From NCBI RefSeq assembly GCF_900120165.1, contig NZ_LT635475.1, forward strand, positions 930,001-994,000: 64,000 nucleotides of DNA. Direction: 5' to 3'. Made by a program: the position numbers and the translations under genes. Source of the stretch: Ezakiella massiliensis (GTDB lineage: Bacteria > Bacillota > Clostridia > Tissierellales > Peptoniphilaceae). Shown in pieces: positions 34,216 through 43,117 of this stretch (positions within the stretch are counted from its first letter, which is position 1; the number at the start of each line of letters is the position of its first letter). Below the pieces are notes generated by a model. The model searched no databases, had not been told where the DNA came from, and was given only the letters and a program-made list of their open reading frames with translations.

Positions 34216-34320
34216 TTAATCGATGTGAACTTTTTCCAAGCCCAGATTATAAGCTTCAGTTAGATTTTCACAAAAAATATAACTAATCCTTGATTGTCTA
34301 TTGTATGGATATATACTTCT
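34216..34320 (-). pseudogene. Remnant of a LuxR-type response regulator C-terminus
   Basis: In one frame this stretch reads ...PYNRQSRISYIFCENLTEA then YNLGLEKVHID and stop. It aligns with the end of the intact regulator at 23907 (LYNHIASIYEKFGVKN.. EAYNSGMEKGYIN): the EAYN-x-G-x-EK spacing is identical. There is a stop just upstream and no start or receiver domain. It lies in the leader of the BlaI-controlled gene. Confidence 0.7.
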
Positions 34321-34337
34321 TCATCTGAGTATTATTC

Positions 34338-34374
34338 TCATAATGAGTATATCCTCTTTATCTGTTTTTGTCAA
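34338..34374 (-). promoter_or_regulatory. Promoter overlapped by BlaI-type operator
   Basis: Minus strand: consensus TTGACA (34369-34374), 17-bp spacer, TATACT (34346-34351). The dyad TACTCATTATGAG begins in the -10, and a further TACTCAGATGA half lies downstream. The promoter sits at the 3' end of the blaR-like gene and points at the small membrane gene. Confidence 0.78.
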
Positions 34375-35734
34375 GTTTTTTTGTGTAACTTTTGACTTGT
34401 ATTTTATATTTAAGTTTATGAGATGAGGAGTTCTGTACTAGGAGTTCATAGCTGAGCTTTGGTCTAGTTTCTACTTTAAGATTTACTGAATCACTAAAAA
34501 ATTCTCTGTATATAGTTTTACCAGTTTCTTTTAAAATAACAGTATAGTCTTCTCCTTTTACAGGATATACATCAGATATTTTAATAACGAGTCCATCATG
34601 ATTAGCCCCTCTCCAGGTGCTCATATCAAAAGAGTATGTCTTGTATCCATATCCCTCTATGCTTTCTGATTCGTCAACATTTGCAGATCTAAGTCCAGTT
34701 TGCTTAAATTCCTGAAGATTTAATTTTTCATAGTCTTCATCACTTATGATGCTAACAATTGAATCATTTGTAAAGTCTGCTTCTGTTTTTTCTATAATTA
34801 TATTTACCTCTTCATCTGCAACTAGCTCTGTGCAAATTGCTAGCGATAAAAATATAGCTAGTATAAAAGCGAGCACTCCACTTATCTTTTCTTTCCAATT
34901 TTTTATAATTAGCATTCTTTCCATATTAGGTCTAAATTCTATATTCTGATTATATTTACTTGCTCCTAAGCCTAAGAGTTTACCCATTGATAAGCAATAT
35001 CCCTTTCGATTTTCTATATTATCACCAAGTTTATTGACAACAAGCTTGTCGCATAGGATTTCTATGTCATTTTGTATATATTTGGATGATATCCAAATAA
35101 AGGGATTGTACCAATGAAAGCATATTGCTATATTTTTTATATAAGAGAAAACTATATCGTATTTTTTTATATGGGTCATCTCGTGATAAATTGTGTGTTT
35201 TAATAAGTCATCATCTTTTAAAATTTTCTCCTGTAAAATTATTTTCGGCTTAAATAGACCATAAGTTGCAGGCACTTTTGTATTATCATTTAAATACACT
35301 CTAACCTTTCTTTTTATATTAAAACTTTTAATATAATCTTCAATTCTTTTATCCCCAGTAACTAAAATAGAGTTTTTCATTAACTTGTCTAGTTTTATGA
35401 CTTGTTTTATCAGGTAAATTAAAAATATTATTCCTATAATAACCCTATAGTATTTCCAAAGATATTCACTAAAGCTATTATTTATCGCCCACAGCATTTG
35501 ATCAAAATTAATTAGAGCCTTAATAAATATATTATCTTTAATGGACTCAGGTACTCTTATCATAAGGGTAAAAGGTATAATTAAATAGACAATCATTATC
35601 GTCCACAATATTTTATTAGCTCTTTTTATGCTATTTAAATTTAATTTTTTTCTTATTAGCAGTATTAATGCTAATAAAAATAAGGCTTTCAAACTTCTTT
35701 GCATGCCATTAGATTTGATTATGCTTAAAATCAT
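34358..35734 (-). CDS. BlaR1-type M56 family membrane metallopeptidase/sensor
   Basis: 458 aa. N-terminal membrane helices surround the M56 zinc peptidase domain with HEMTH at residues 184-188 (KHTIYHEMTHIKKYD) and the downstream WYNPFIW segment that follows it in BlaR1. A further membrane helix (VLAFILAIFLSLAICTELV) leads to an outside domain of only about 150 residues. It lacks the penicillin-binding SxxK domain of true BlaR1/MecR1. It should cleave or trigger cleavage of the adjacent BlaI-like repressor on sensing an unknown external signal. It follows that gene by 15 bp with a weak ribosome site. Confidence 0.87.
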   Translation of the reverse strand: MILSIIKSNGMQRSLKALFLLALILLIRKKLNLNSIKRANKILWTIMIVYLIIPFTLMIRVPESIKDNIFIKALINFDQMLWAINNSFSEYLWKYYRVIIGIIFLIYLIKQVIKLDKLMKNSILVTGDKRIEDYIKSFNIKRKVRVYLNDNTKVPATYGLFKPKIILQEKILKDDDLLKHTIYHEMTHIKKYDIVFSYIKNIAICFHWYNPFIWISSKYIQNDIEILCDKLVVNKLGDNIENRKGYCLSMGKLLGLGASKYNQNIEFRPNMERMLIIKNWKEKISGVLAFILAIFLSLAICTELVADEEVNIIIEKTEADFTNDSIVSIISDEDYEKLNLQEFKQTGLRSANVDESESIEGYGYKTYSFDMSTWRGANHDGLVIKISDVYPVKGEDYTVILKETGKTIYREFFSDSVNLKVETRPKLSYELLVQNSSSHKLKYKIQVKSYTKKLDKNR

Positions 35735-35749
35735 TTAAAAATATAAACC

Positions 35750-36118
35750 TTAAAAATTATCAAGCAGGTCTTTTATAGCTTGAGCTTCTTCCTTATCAAT
35801 TCCTTTAGTCTTTAAAAATGTCTGAGCTACATTTAATAGAGAACCTTGAAATAATTTTTCTATAGCGCTTTGTCTTTCGCTTTCTAAGCCTTCTTCTCTG
35901 GTCACTATAGGTTTCAATGTGTATTTTGGATATCTTCTACTGATAGCCCCCTTATCCAAAAGTCTGCTTAAAAATGTGTAGCATGATGTCTTTGCCATTC
36001 CATGTTTTTTATTAAGTTCTTTCCATAACTCTAAGGCTTGAATTTCTCCATTTTCATCCAGGCATTCGCCATCCCATAACATTTCCATTACCATTAATTC
36101 TCCATCTGAAAATTCCAT
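35750..36118 (-). CDS. BlaI/MecI/CopY-family transcriptional repressor
   Basis: 122 aa from the ATG at 36118 with an AGGAGG site (the longer frame starts in the promoter). Winged-helix DNA-binding domain: FSDGELMVMEMLWDGE, then ELWKELNKKHGMAKTSCYTFLSRLLDKGAI and the wing RRYPKYTLKPIV. The C-terminal helix bundle (EKLFQGSLLNVAQTFLK...) makes the dimer. Repressors of this family bind TACTA-type dyads and are inactivated through an M56 partner, here the next gene. A dyad overlaps its own -10, so it is autoregulated. Confidence 0.92.
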   Translation of the reverse strand: MEFSDGELMVMEMLWDGECLDENGEIQALELWKELNKKHGMAKTSCYTFLSRLLDKGAISRRYPKYTLKPIVTREEGLESERQSAIEKLFQGSLLNVAQTFLKTKGIDKEEAQAIKDLLDNF

Positions 36119-36143
36119 TTGATTCCCTCCTTTTATTGTTTTT

Positions 36144-36180
36144 TCATCATGAGTATATAACATTTTTGAATTTTAATCAA
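36144..36180 (-). promoter_or_regulatory. blaI promoter with overlapping operator
   Basis: Minus strand: TTGATT (36175-36180), 17-bp spacer, TATACT (36152-36157). The dyad TACTCATGATGA starts in the -10 exactly as at 34338-34351. Confidence 0.75.
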
Positions 36181-36253
36181 GACTTAAATTTATTTTCTTT
36201 TTTAATTGTACTCAACAAAAATATTAACCGTTTATAAAAATCACAAATTTTTC

Positions 36254-36282
36254 TTGCATTTTTCGGGCTTTAGTATTAAAAT
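36254..36282 (+). promoter_or_regulatory. purC promoter
   Basis: TTGCAT, 17-bp spacer, TAAAAT, about 20 bp before the start codon. The leader is too short for a purine riboswitch and none is seen. Confidence 0.65.
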
Positions 36283-36300
36283 ATATTCGAGGTGATATTG

Positions 36301-36978
36301 ATGAAGAAGTTATACACTGGCAAGACCAAGGATGTATATGAAATTGATGACAAGACTGTTCTTTTAAAGTTTAAGGACGATGTAACTGGCAAGGATGGAG
36401 TTTTTGATCCAGGCGAAAACCACGTTGGCCTAACTATGGAAGGCGCTGGCAAGAGTGCTGTTACTATGACAAAATATTTTTATGAAAAATTAAACGCTAT
36501 GGGCGTTAACACTCACTTTGTTTCAGCTGACATTGACAAGAACGAAGCCGTTGTTAGAAAGGCTAAGGTTTTTGGCAAGGGCGTAGAAGTTATCGTTCGT
36601 TACAGGGCTGTGGGTTCTTTCATTAGACGTTATGGTCTCTATGCTGAATCTGGCGACAAGCTTCCTACTTATGTTGAAATTACTTTGAAGGACGACGATA
36701 GAAACGATCCTCTCATTACAAAAGATGCTCTAGCAATTTTGGGCATTATGTCTAATGACGAATACGAAGAGCTTGTTAAGCTTGCTGCAAAGACTGGCGA
36801 TTTTGTTAAGGAAGAGCTGGCCAAGAATGGTCTTGAACTTTACGATATCAAGTTTGAATTTGGTATGGTCGATGGCAAGGTTGCCTTGATCGACGAAATT
36901 TCAGGCGGCAATATGCGCGCTTACAAGGACGGAGAATACGTTGAACCTTTGAAACTCGAAAAGATTTTCTTGGGTTAA
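36301..36978 (+). CDS. purC: SAICAR synthetase
   Basis: 225 aa. Joins aspartate to CAIR with ATP in de novo purine synthesis. Family marks: KKLYTGKTKDVYEIDD (nucleotide loop), EVIVRYRAVGSFIRRYG, and C-terminal LYDIKFEFGMVDGKVALIDEISGGNMR, the substrate/Mg site. I start at the ATG at 36301 with GAGGTGAT 4-5 bp upstream; the GTG at 36292 lies in the ribosome site. It stands alone, without other pur genes, and is followed by its own terminator. Confidence 0.95.
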   Translation: MKKLYTGKTKDVYEIDDKTVLLKFKDDVTGKDGVFDPGENHVGLTMEGAGKSAVTMTKYFYEKLNAMGVNTHFVSADIDKNEAVVRKAKVFGKGVEVIVRYRAVGSFIRRYGLYAESGDKLPTYVEITLKDDDRNDPLITKDALAILGIMSNDEYEELVKLAAKTGDFVKEELAKNGLELYDIKFEFGMVDGKVALIDEISGGNMRAYKDGEYVEPLKLEKIFLG

Positions 36979-37003
36979 TATTACATTTATATTAAGTAGA
37001 TAA

Positions 37004-37031
37004 GACTAGCGTTTACGGACGCTAGTTTTTG
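37004..37031 (+). terminator. purC terminator
   Basis: GACTAGCG-TTTACGGA-CGCTAGTTTTT stem-loop with T run. Confidence 0.85.
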
Positions 37032-37086
37032 GTTATATATGTAATATAAATACGAATATGTATTATAAGATACGAGGAGGTATATT

Positions 37087-39510
37087 ATGAGAAAAACTTT
37101 AAGCATTATGCTGGTTAGTTTGCTTGCTATTTTTGCTTTTATGTCAACCGACGTTAAGGCAAATGATATGGTAGATTACCTAGTAGAAAAGAAAATCGTT
37201 GAAGGTGATGGAAGTGGCGATTTGAAATTGGATTCACCTATCGACAGGGCTTCTTTTGCAAAGATCGTTGTCTATGCAATTGACCAAGTCGAACTTGCAG
37301 AAAAATTAAAACCTGCTGCTCCTATTTTTAAGGATATGAAGGCTGGCGGCTGGGCAAATGGTTTTGCCAATGTTGCAGCTACCAAGGAAATCGTAAATGG
37401 TTACCCAGGTGGACTTTTTGGTCCAAGTGATTTGGTTACTTACGAACAAGCCATCAAAATGCTAGCAGTTGTTGCAAACGGATCTGACCTTCCAAAGGTT
37501 GAAAAGGCTCCTGGTCAAACTTGGGCTACTCCTTACATTGAAAAGGCTAGCGAACTTGGAATTTTAAAACACTTAAATGTTACAGACTACAAGGCAAACG
37601 CAAAACGTGAAGACGTTTTCAACATGCTTTATGAAGTTTTACAACTTAAAAATCTGGCACCACAAGCTTTAAATATCAGAGCTATCGTTACTGAACTTAC
37701 AGATGAAGGCGCTAAGCTCCAAATTTTAAATGCTGGCGATGCCAAAGACCTCAAGGTCGGCGACAATGTAGCCTTCAAATTTGCTAAGGAAATTAATCCT
37801 GCAAATTATTTAGGCAAGGCTATTGATTTTAAGTTTGAAGGAAGCGAAGTCAAGGAAGTCAAAGTTGCCAAGGAATACGAAACTCTAATCGGCTCAATCG
37901 CAATCGGCAAGGACGGCAGCCTTTACATGAACGGTGAAAAACGCGGCTATGTTATCGACGAAAAAGAAAATGCCGAAGACAGGCTACTAAACATTGTTTA
38001 TAATGGAAAGAATTATTCACTTGCAAACTTTAGAGCTGATGCAAATGACAAGGCCGACTTTGGTCAAGTTACTGTTCACAACTCAAAGGTTGTATTTATC
38101 AACGCTTTCAACTTCAAAGATGCTGCACCTGTTGTAGATTTCAAGGGCAGAGATATCTATGTTGTTAGAGATGAAAATCCTAATCAAAGAAAGAAATTAA
38201 ACCTAAGCGAAATTTGGGTTTATGACCGCAACGAACTTACAAAGGGAACTGACACTTCAATTTCTATTGACGACGTTCTCCACTTCTATGACAATGACAA
38301 GGTTGTCGTTTCCAAGAAGACTTTAAGAGATGTTGAATTTAGAATTCAAAACGGTATTATCATGGTTGACGGCAAAGAATTCCCACTTGCTGACAAGGAT
38401 GGATTCAGAGCTGTTCTAAACCTACAAGACAACACATATGACACAGTTGTTCCTACCAAGATTAATTCTATGCCAACACTGCTTTCAATGGCAGGTCAAA
38501 AGAACACAATCGCTGTTGATATCTTTGACAATGTCCAACTTATCAGGGGCGACCTATCACAAAAAGAAGAGTTCATGATCGTTGATGCTTTGACAGCTAG
38601 CGAGGTTCGTCTAAAAGATATGACTAACCGCACTATCGAAGTTAAAGACAGCCTAGGCATGTCAATCAAAGATGGCAACAGAGTTATCAAACTTTCAGAC
38701 TTAAATGTAAATGATTTGGTTTACGTTTTCTCAGACAAAGATGGCGTTAAGAAGATTGCTAAGGTTTCAACTCTAGGCGAATCAGCCAAAGTTGACAAGG
38801 CTGGAGACAATTTCAAGATTGACCTTGCTCCAAGTCGTGGACGTTTTGCTCTAATCAATGTTAATGGCAAGACCTATGAACTCAGCAAAGACAGCTTTGT
38901 CCTAATTAAATCAGGCAACACTTACAAGTTTACAGACCTAGACTTTGTAAGCAAATACGCCAACAAGGACAAAGACCTAATGGCATCAATCGTTACAACT
39001 GCTGATTTCGAAGCTGCAAACACAGGAGTTAAGCTCCCACTATCAGCTCGTAATGATTTAATCTACGCTATCCTCTTTGACAACTTTGAAGAAACTCAAA
39101 GCGTTAAGGAAAAAGTTGTTGTAAGAATGAAAAACGGCTTTGACCAAAAGCTAGACAAGGCAATTATTGCTGAAGACGCAAAGGGCAATGCTGTTTCCTA
39201 TGAAATTTTCAAAAACGCTAATATCGAAATGCTAAATCCAAACGATATCGTCAAACTATCGCTTGGCGAAAATGGCACAGTTGTTAGCGCTGAAAAGGTA
39301 ATTACTCCAGACATGAGAGTTTACCTAATCAAATCTGTTTCAGAAAAAGACGGCATTACAACTATCGAATTCACACGCGAAGAAACAAAAGAAGACTTCA
39401 CAAAAGTCTTGGCAAGAGATGCAAAAGTATTTGGTCGCCTCGAAGAAGGTGCCAAGATGCGTATGATGGTTGTAAACGACGACATCGCAGTTCTTGAAAT
39501 CGTAAAATAA
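37087..39510 (+). CDS. SLH-domain cell-surface protein
   Basis: 807 aa. Signal peptide 1-25 (cleavage near VKA-ND). Residues 26-200 hold S-layer homology repeats: PIDRASFAKIVVYAI...AGGWANGFANVAATKEIVNGYPGGLFGPSDLVTYEQAIKML and a weaker following copy, which anchor the protein to cell-wall polymers. The remaining 600 residues are repeated beta-type units with the pattern V.xxxGKxY.L (for example RGYVIDEKENAEDRLL, NVNGKTYELSKDSFV, GDNFKIDLAPSRGRF). They have no catalytic motif and look like a structural surface array. Good AGGAGG site. Followed by a terminator and a second exported protein gene. Confidence 0.86.
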   Translation: MRKTLSIMLVSLLAIFAFMSTDVKANDMVDYLVEKKIVEGDGSGDLKLDSPIDRASFAKIVVYAIDQVELAEKLKPAAPIFKDMKAGGWANGFANVAATKEIVNGYPGGLFGPSDLVTYEQAIKMLAVVANGSDLPKVEKAPGQTWATPYIEKASELGILKHLNVTDYKANAKREDVFNMLYEVLQLKNLAPQALNIRAIVTELTDEGAKLQILNAGDAKDLKVGDNVAFKFAKEINPANYLGKAIDFKFEGSEVKEVKVAKEYETLIGSIAIGKDGSLYMNGEKRGYVIDEKENAEDRLLNIVYNGKNYSLANFRADANDKADFGQVTVHNSKVVFINAFNFKDAAPVVDFKGRDIYVVRDENPNQRKKLNLSEIWVYDRNELTKGTDTSISIDDVLHFYDNDKVVVSKKTLRDVEFRIQNGIIMVDGKEFPLADKDGFRAVLNLQDNTYDTVVPTKINSMPTLLSMAGQKNTIAVDIFDNVQLIRGDLSQKEEFMIVDALTASEVRLKDMTNRTIEVKDSLGMSIKDGNRVIKLSDLNVNDLVYVFSDKDGVKKIAKVSTLGESAKVDKAGDNFKIDLAPSRGRFALINVNGKTYELSKDSFVLIKSGNTYKFTDLDFVSKYANKDKDLMASIVTTADFEAANTGVKLPLSARNDLIYAILFDNFEETQSVKEKVVVRMKNGFDQKLDKAIIAEDAKGNAVSYEIFKNANIEMLNPNDIVKLSLGENGTVVSAEKVITPDMRVYLIKSVSEKDGITTIEFTREETKEDFTKVLARDAKVFGRLEEGAKMRMMVVNDDIAVLEIVK

Positions 39511-39531
39511 ATCTAAGATAAAAAATATAAA

Positions 39532-39579
39532 CGGGGCGAAATTTTAGGCCAGCTTTTCTGGCCTAGCCTCGTTTTTTGT
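39532..39579 (+). terminator. Terminator after the SLH protein gene
   Basis: AGGCCAG-CTTTT-CTGGCCT nested in ACGGGGC / GCCTCGT, then TTTTTT. Confidence 0.88.
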
Positions 39580-39612
39580 CAGAAAAATTAAAACGCTTTA
39601 AAGGAGGAAATT

Positions 39613-41556
39613 ATGAAAAAACTATTAGCCATAGCTCTAGCCAGCCTCATGGTCTTTAGCCTCATGATACCAGTCAAGGCTGCCAAAGAGGACTCGGCCA
39701 AGCTGGAAGAGCTAATCAAATTCACAAAAAAAATATTCCAAATCGCCAACGACTTTGACGATATATCAACAAGTGTAAAAGATGATTCCTATTCCATCGT
39801 CTGGGCTTACAAGGATGAGAAAAAGCCCGAACGAGTCCGGGTTCAATACGACAAAAAAGGAAATCTCATCGACTTTTATAATTACATGAACACTGACGCC
39901 AAGACCAAGTCAGTAATAAATAGGACCGACGCGGAAAAAATGGCCACAAAAACCTTAAATGCCCTTTATCCAAAGAAGGCCTACGATTTTTACCTGACCG
40001 ATTCCCAAGCGACTGGCGAGACTTTTACTTATGAATATGGCTACAAGTACAAGGATACTCCGATTTATATGGCCAAGATATATGTGGAAGTCAACAGAAA
40101 AAACGGAAAAATCCGATCGGTCTACACCCAATCTTTGGGCAGGCTGGTAAATGAGATTGACTTCAAAGACCTTGAATTTAAAAACCCTGCAGACAAGGCC
40201 TATGAAAAAATGCTAGAGAAAAATCCCCTTTATCTTTTCTTGGAAAGAAATGACGAGGACAAACTTTATCCTTACTACAGATTTTTAAATACGACTCCAA
40301 TTGTCGACGCAAATACCCTCGACCTCTTGGATATGCCAATGTACTTTGACTACGGGGCATTCGAAAAGGCAAAGGATGCAAACGCCATGGATGGCCTTAG
40401 CAAGGAAGAGGTCAAGGAGCTGGACAAGGTTAAAAATTTAAAATCCAAAGACCAAGCCATTAAAAAAGCTCAGGACTTTTTCAATATTAAATACGACAAG
40501 ACCAAGTACCTGAACCTTTGGAAAAATTATATGTCAGATATGTATGAATACAATATTGAATTTAACACTGGCAAAGACGCCAAGGAATATATTTCCGCTG
40601 GCATCCGCGCAAACGACTTGCTGCCCATCTCCTACCACAAAAATGTTTACGAAGAAGGAGGCAAAAAGGCCAAGGTCGACAAGAAAAAAGCCGCAGATAT
40701 TATTGAAAAGTTCAACAAAAAACTGGACTTAAATTACGACATGCTTATCGAAAACACAAGCGACTACAATGTCAGCCGTGAATATTACAAGAAACGCGAC
40801 GAATATTATCTGATGGGCGAAAACTATACGCTGATGGCAAACGACAAATTCCTGACCGAATATAGGCTATCTTATTCCAAGGACGACACGACCGCCCCTT
40901 ACACCAAGAAAAAGATCGACCAAAAAGCAGCCGAGGCCGACATCAAAGACAAGGGCAAATGGCAAAAGGTCATTTATGTAGAAACTTATAGGGACGATGA
41001 CAAAGGGCCAAACAACAAGGTCAAAGGCATCAAGGCCGCATACGCCTTTATGGAAAAAATAAATCCTTACGACGCAGTTACCGGAGACTTTAAGACTTAC
41101 GAATACAAGAAACCTTTGAACGAGCCCAGTGGAGATGTGCCTAAAGACTTGGTCGACATTATCGACGCAGGCTTTGGGGTTGCCAGCGAAAAATCCTACG
41201 ACGACTACTTCGATTACAAGGATTTGCTCTTAAATGTCTATAAGCTGGCCAATGACTTTGTGCCTGACCTAGACAAAGCCATGGAAGACCTGGCCTTTAC
41301 AAAAGTTTTTGATGAGAAAAAGCTCGACAAAAATATCCCATCAGGCGAAATCTTTAGGGCCTATTACAAGGCAAAACTAGATTTATCCGACGAACTCGAC
41401 GCGACCTACTTTGCAAAGACAAATGAAGACGCAAAATTCGCTTCATATTTGCAAATCGCCCGAGCTTCCAAAATCATCGATAAAAACTACAAGGCCACCG
41501 ACAAAATCAAAGTCAAAGATGCATTAAAAATAATCTCAAAAATATATTTCAAATAA
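39613..41556 (+). CDS. Exported YcdB/YcdC-like protein
   Basis: 647 aa. Signal peptide 1-24 (MKKLLAIALASLMVFSLMIPVKAA). Two YcdB-like units, about 30-290 and 300-500, contain PepSY-type strands (DKAYEKMLEKNPLYLFLERNDEDKLYPYYRF; AEKMATKTLNALYPKKAYDFYL; KKAADIIEKFNKKLDLNY). The C-terminal 130 residues end in a degenerate SLH-like motif (FASYLQIARASKIIDKNYKATDKIKVKDALKIISKI), so it is probably wall-associated. In other bacteria the YcdB family is exported and of unknown function. A GGAGGAAATT site precedes the ATG. A strong terminator follows. Confidence 0.78.
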   Translation: MKKLLAIALASLMVFSLMIPVKAAKEDSAKLEELIKFTKKIFQIANDFDDISTSVKDDSYSIVWAYKDEKKPERVRVQYDKKGNLIDFYNYMNTDAKTKSVINRTDAEKMATKTLNALYPKKAYDFYLTDSQATGETFTYEYGYKYKDTPIYMAKIYVEVNRKNGKIRSVYTQSLGRLVNEIDFKDLEFKNPADKAYEKMLEKNPLYLFLERNDEDKLYPYYRFLNTTPIVDANTLDLLDMPMYFDYGAFEKAKDANAMDGLSKEEVKELDKVKNLKSKDQAIKKAQDFFNIKYDKTKYLNLWKNYMSDMYEYNIEFNTGKDAKEYISAGIRANDLLPISYHKNVYEEGGKKAKVDKKKAADIIEKFNKKLDLNYDMLIENTSDYNVSREYYKKRDEYYLMGENYTLMANDKFLTEYRLSYSKDDTTAPYTKKKIDQKAAEADIKDKGKWQKVIYVETYRDDDKGPNNKVKGIKAAYAFMEKINPYDAVTGDFKTYEYKKPLNEPSGDVPKDLVDIIDAGFGVASEKSYDDYFDYKDLLLNVYKLANDFVPDLDKAMEDLAFTKVFDEKKLDKNIPSGEIFRAYYKAKLDLSDELDATYFAKTNEDAKFASYLQIARASKIIDKNYKATDKIKVKDALKIISKIYFK

Positions 41557-41561
41557 AAAAT

Positions 41562-41598
41562 AAAAGGAGGCGGAAAGTAAAAACCGCCTCCTTTTTTG
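41562..41598. terminator. Bidirectional terminator
   Basis: AAAAGGAGGCGG-AAAGTAAAAA-CCGCCTCCTTTTTT between convergent genes. Confidence 0.9.
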
Positions 41599-41607
41599 TG
41601 AAATTTG

Positions 41608-42936
41608 CTATAGAAATTGTGCCATATAAAATGGAATTTTAATAATATTTCCATCCTTCCTATAATCCTTGGTGTGAATTATATATTCTTTACCAATCCT
41701 ATCTGAATATTTTTTTGAAAATTCATCCAGTGATCGGTGGGCCCGATAATTTGACGACTTTACTTCTATAGGATTTATTTTATTTTTATCGGTCAAAAGA
41801 AAATCTACTTCAAAAGTTCGTTTTTGGTCTTTGTCATAATAGGAATTAAAATAAAGCTTATGCCTATTAAAAGCCAGGGTCTGGGCAATAACATTTTCGT
41901 AAACCATTCCCAAATTTTTTGATAAATTATTTGCCAAAAGTTTTTTATAAATAAGATTTTCTGTGAAATCCTTATCCTTAAACATAAGACTTACCATAAG
42001 GCCCGTATCTGCTAGGTAGATTTTAAACTTATCCAAATTTAAATTGCTGGACAGGCCTACATTTGGATCGTCAGCATTGTAGGCAAAGAGGACAGTTTTT
42101 GAGGCCTTAAGCTCAGCCAATTCCTCCATAATTGAACTGGCCCTATGGTTGTTAAGGACGCTTGACACCTGGTATCTAGAGGAATTTCTGGCGAGTTCAG
42201 CTGGTATGGACTCAAACAAAAGCGATATCTTACCTGTTGGATCAATCTTATAAAAATCCTCCAGATACAAATTCAAAATATCCCTTTTTACATCATCAAC
42301 AATCCTAAAATTATTTTCTTCTACATAAGCCTTAACGGCCTGGGGCATTCCGCCCACCAAGATATAAAGCCTAAATTTTTTCATCATATTATGGTTTTGA
42401 TCATCTCCCAAAGAAATCCCCTGGTCAAAGGCCTGCTTTAAGAGATTGTTGGTAGTCTCATCGCCAATTGCCCACAAAAATTCCTCAAAATCCATGGGAA
42501 ACATTTCAATCCGCCTCTCCTCGCTAGGAATCAAAATATCCTGAACATTTTTCTTAATAGAAATCAAAGACCCCGTCTCAATGTAATCGTAACGTCCGTC
42601 TGCAACTAGTCTTTTAACAGCCTGTCTGGCCAAAGAATTAAATTGAACCTCATCAAAAATTATCAGAGAATCTCTCTCGTGCAAGTCTACACCATATTGC
42701 AATTGCAGTTGGAGAAAAAAATAATCCAAATCATGCAAATCATCAAACAAATCCTTGATAGCCTTTGGAGCAAAAGCAAAATCAATTAAAATATAAGACC
42801 TATATTCATTTTTTGCAAATTCTTCTACGATTGTGGACTTGCCAACCCGTCTGGCCCCCTCTACCAAGAGGGCAGTCTTGCCATTAGAGTTTGTTTTCCA
42901 TTCCATCAGGTCTTTATAGATTTTTCTCTTAAACAT
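41608..42936 (-). CDS. AAA ATPase with C-terminal DUF4143 domain
   Basis: 442 aa from the ATG at 42936 (GGAGGTGAAGG upstream). N-terminal AAA_14 domain: Walker A LLVEGARRVGKST, Walker B SLIIFDEVQ, sensor ETGSLISI. C-terminal DUF4143 nuclease-like domain with EVDFLLTDKNKINPIEVKSS, which resembles the acidic E/D...ExK core of PD-(D/E)XK folds. Proteins of this type are common in anaerobes and usually of unknown role, with suggestions of defence or mobility. It lies alone behind a tandem 33-bp repeat array carrying promoter-like sequences. Confidence 0.86.
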   Translation of the reverse strand: MFKRKIYKDLMEWKTNSNGKTALLVEGARRVGKSTIVEEFAKNEYRSYILIDFAFAPKAIKDLFDDLHDLDYFFLQLQLQYGVDLHERDSLIIFDEVQFNSLARQAVKRLVADGRYDYIETGSLISIKKNVQDILIPSEERRIEMFPMDFEEFLWAIGDETTNNLLKQAFDQGISLGDDQNHNMMKKFRLYILVGGMPQAVKAYVEENNFRIVDDVKRDILNLYLEDFYKIDPTGKISLLFESIPAELARNSSRYQVSSVLNNHRASSIMEELAELKASKTVLFAYNADDPNVGLSSNLNLDKFKIYLADTGLMVSLMFKDKDFTENLIYKKLLANNLSKNLGMVYENVIAQTLAFNRHKLYFNSYYDKDQKRTFEVDFLLTDKNKINPIEVKSSNYRAHRSLDEFSKKYSDRIGKEYIIHTKDYRKDGNIIKIPFYMAQFL

Positions 42937-42964
42937 GCGCCCTTCACCTCCATATACTAGAAAA

Positions 42965-43085
42965 AAACAAATCCGCACTTCATTTACCTACATTATACCA
43001 CAAATCCGCATTATAATATAGGTCGTTTTACCACAAATCCGCATTATAATATGGCCCGTTTTACCACAAATCCACATTATAATTC
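42965..43085 (-). repeat. Tandem 33-bp repeats with promoter-like boxes
   Basis: Units start at 42998, 43031 and 43064, plus a degenerate one at 42965. The core is CCACAAATCCGCATTATAAT. On the minus strand each unit gives TATAAT and TTGTGG; the unit nearest the ATPase gene gives an extended -10, TGGTATAAT. No spacers, so not a CRISPR. Confidence 0.8.
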
Positions 43086-43117
43086 TGTAATTTGCTGTCT
43101 AATTTGCGAAATTCTTG

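Noticed and set aside
42965..43085. CRISPR-like direct repeats
   Set aside because: The 33-bp units abut without spacers and there are no cas genes; they are tandem repeats.
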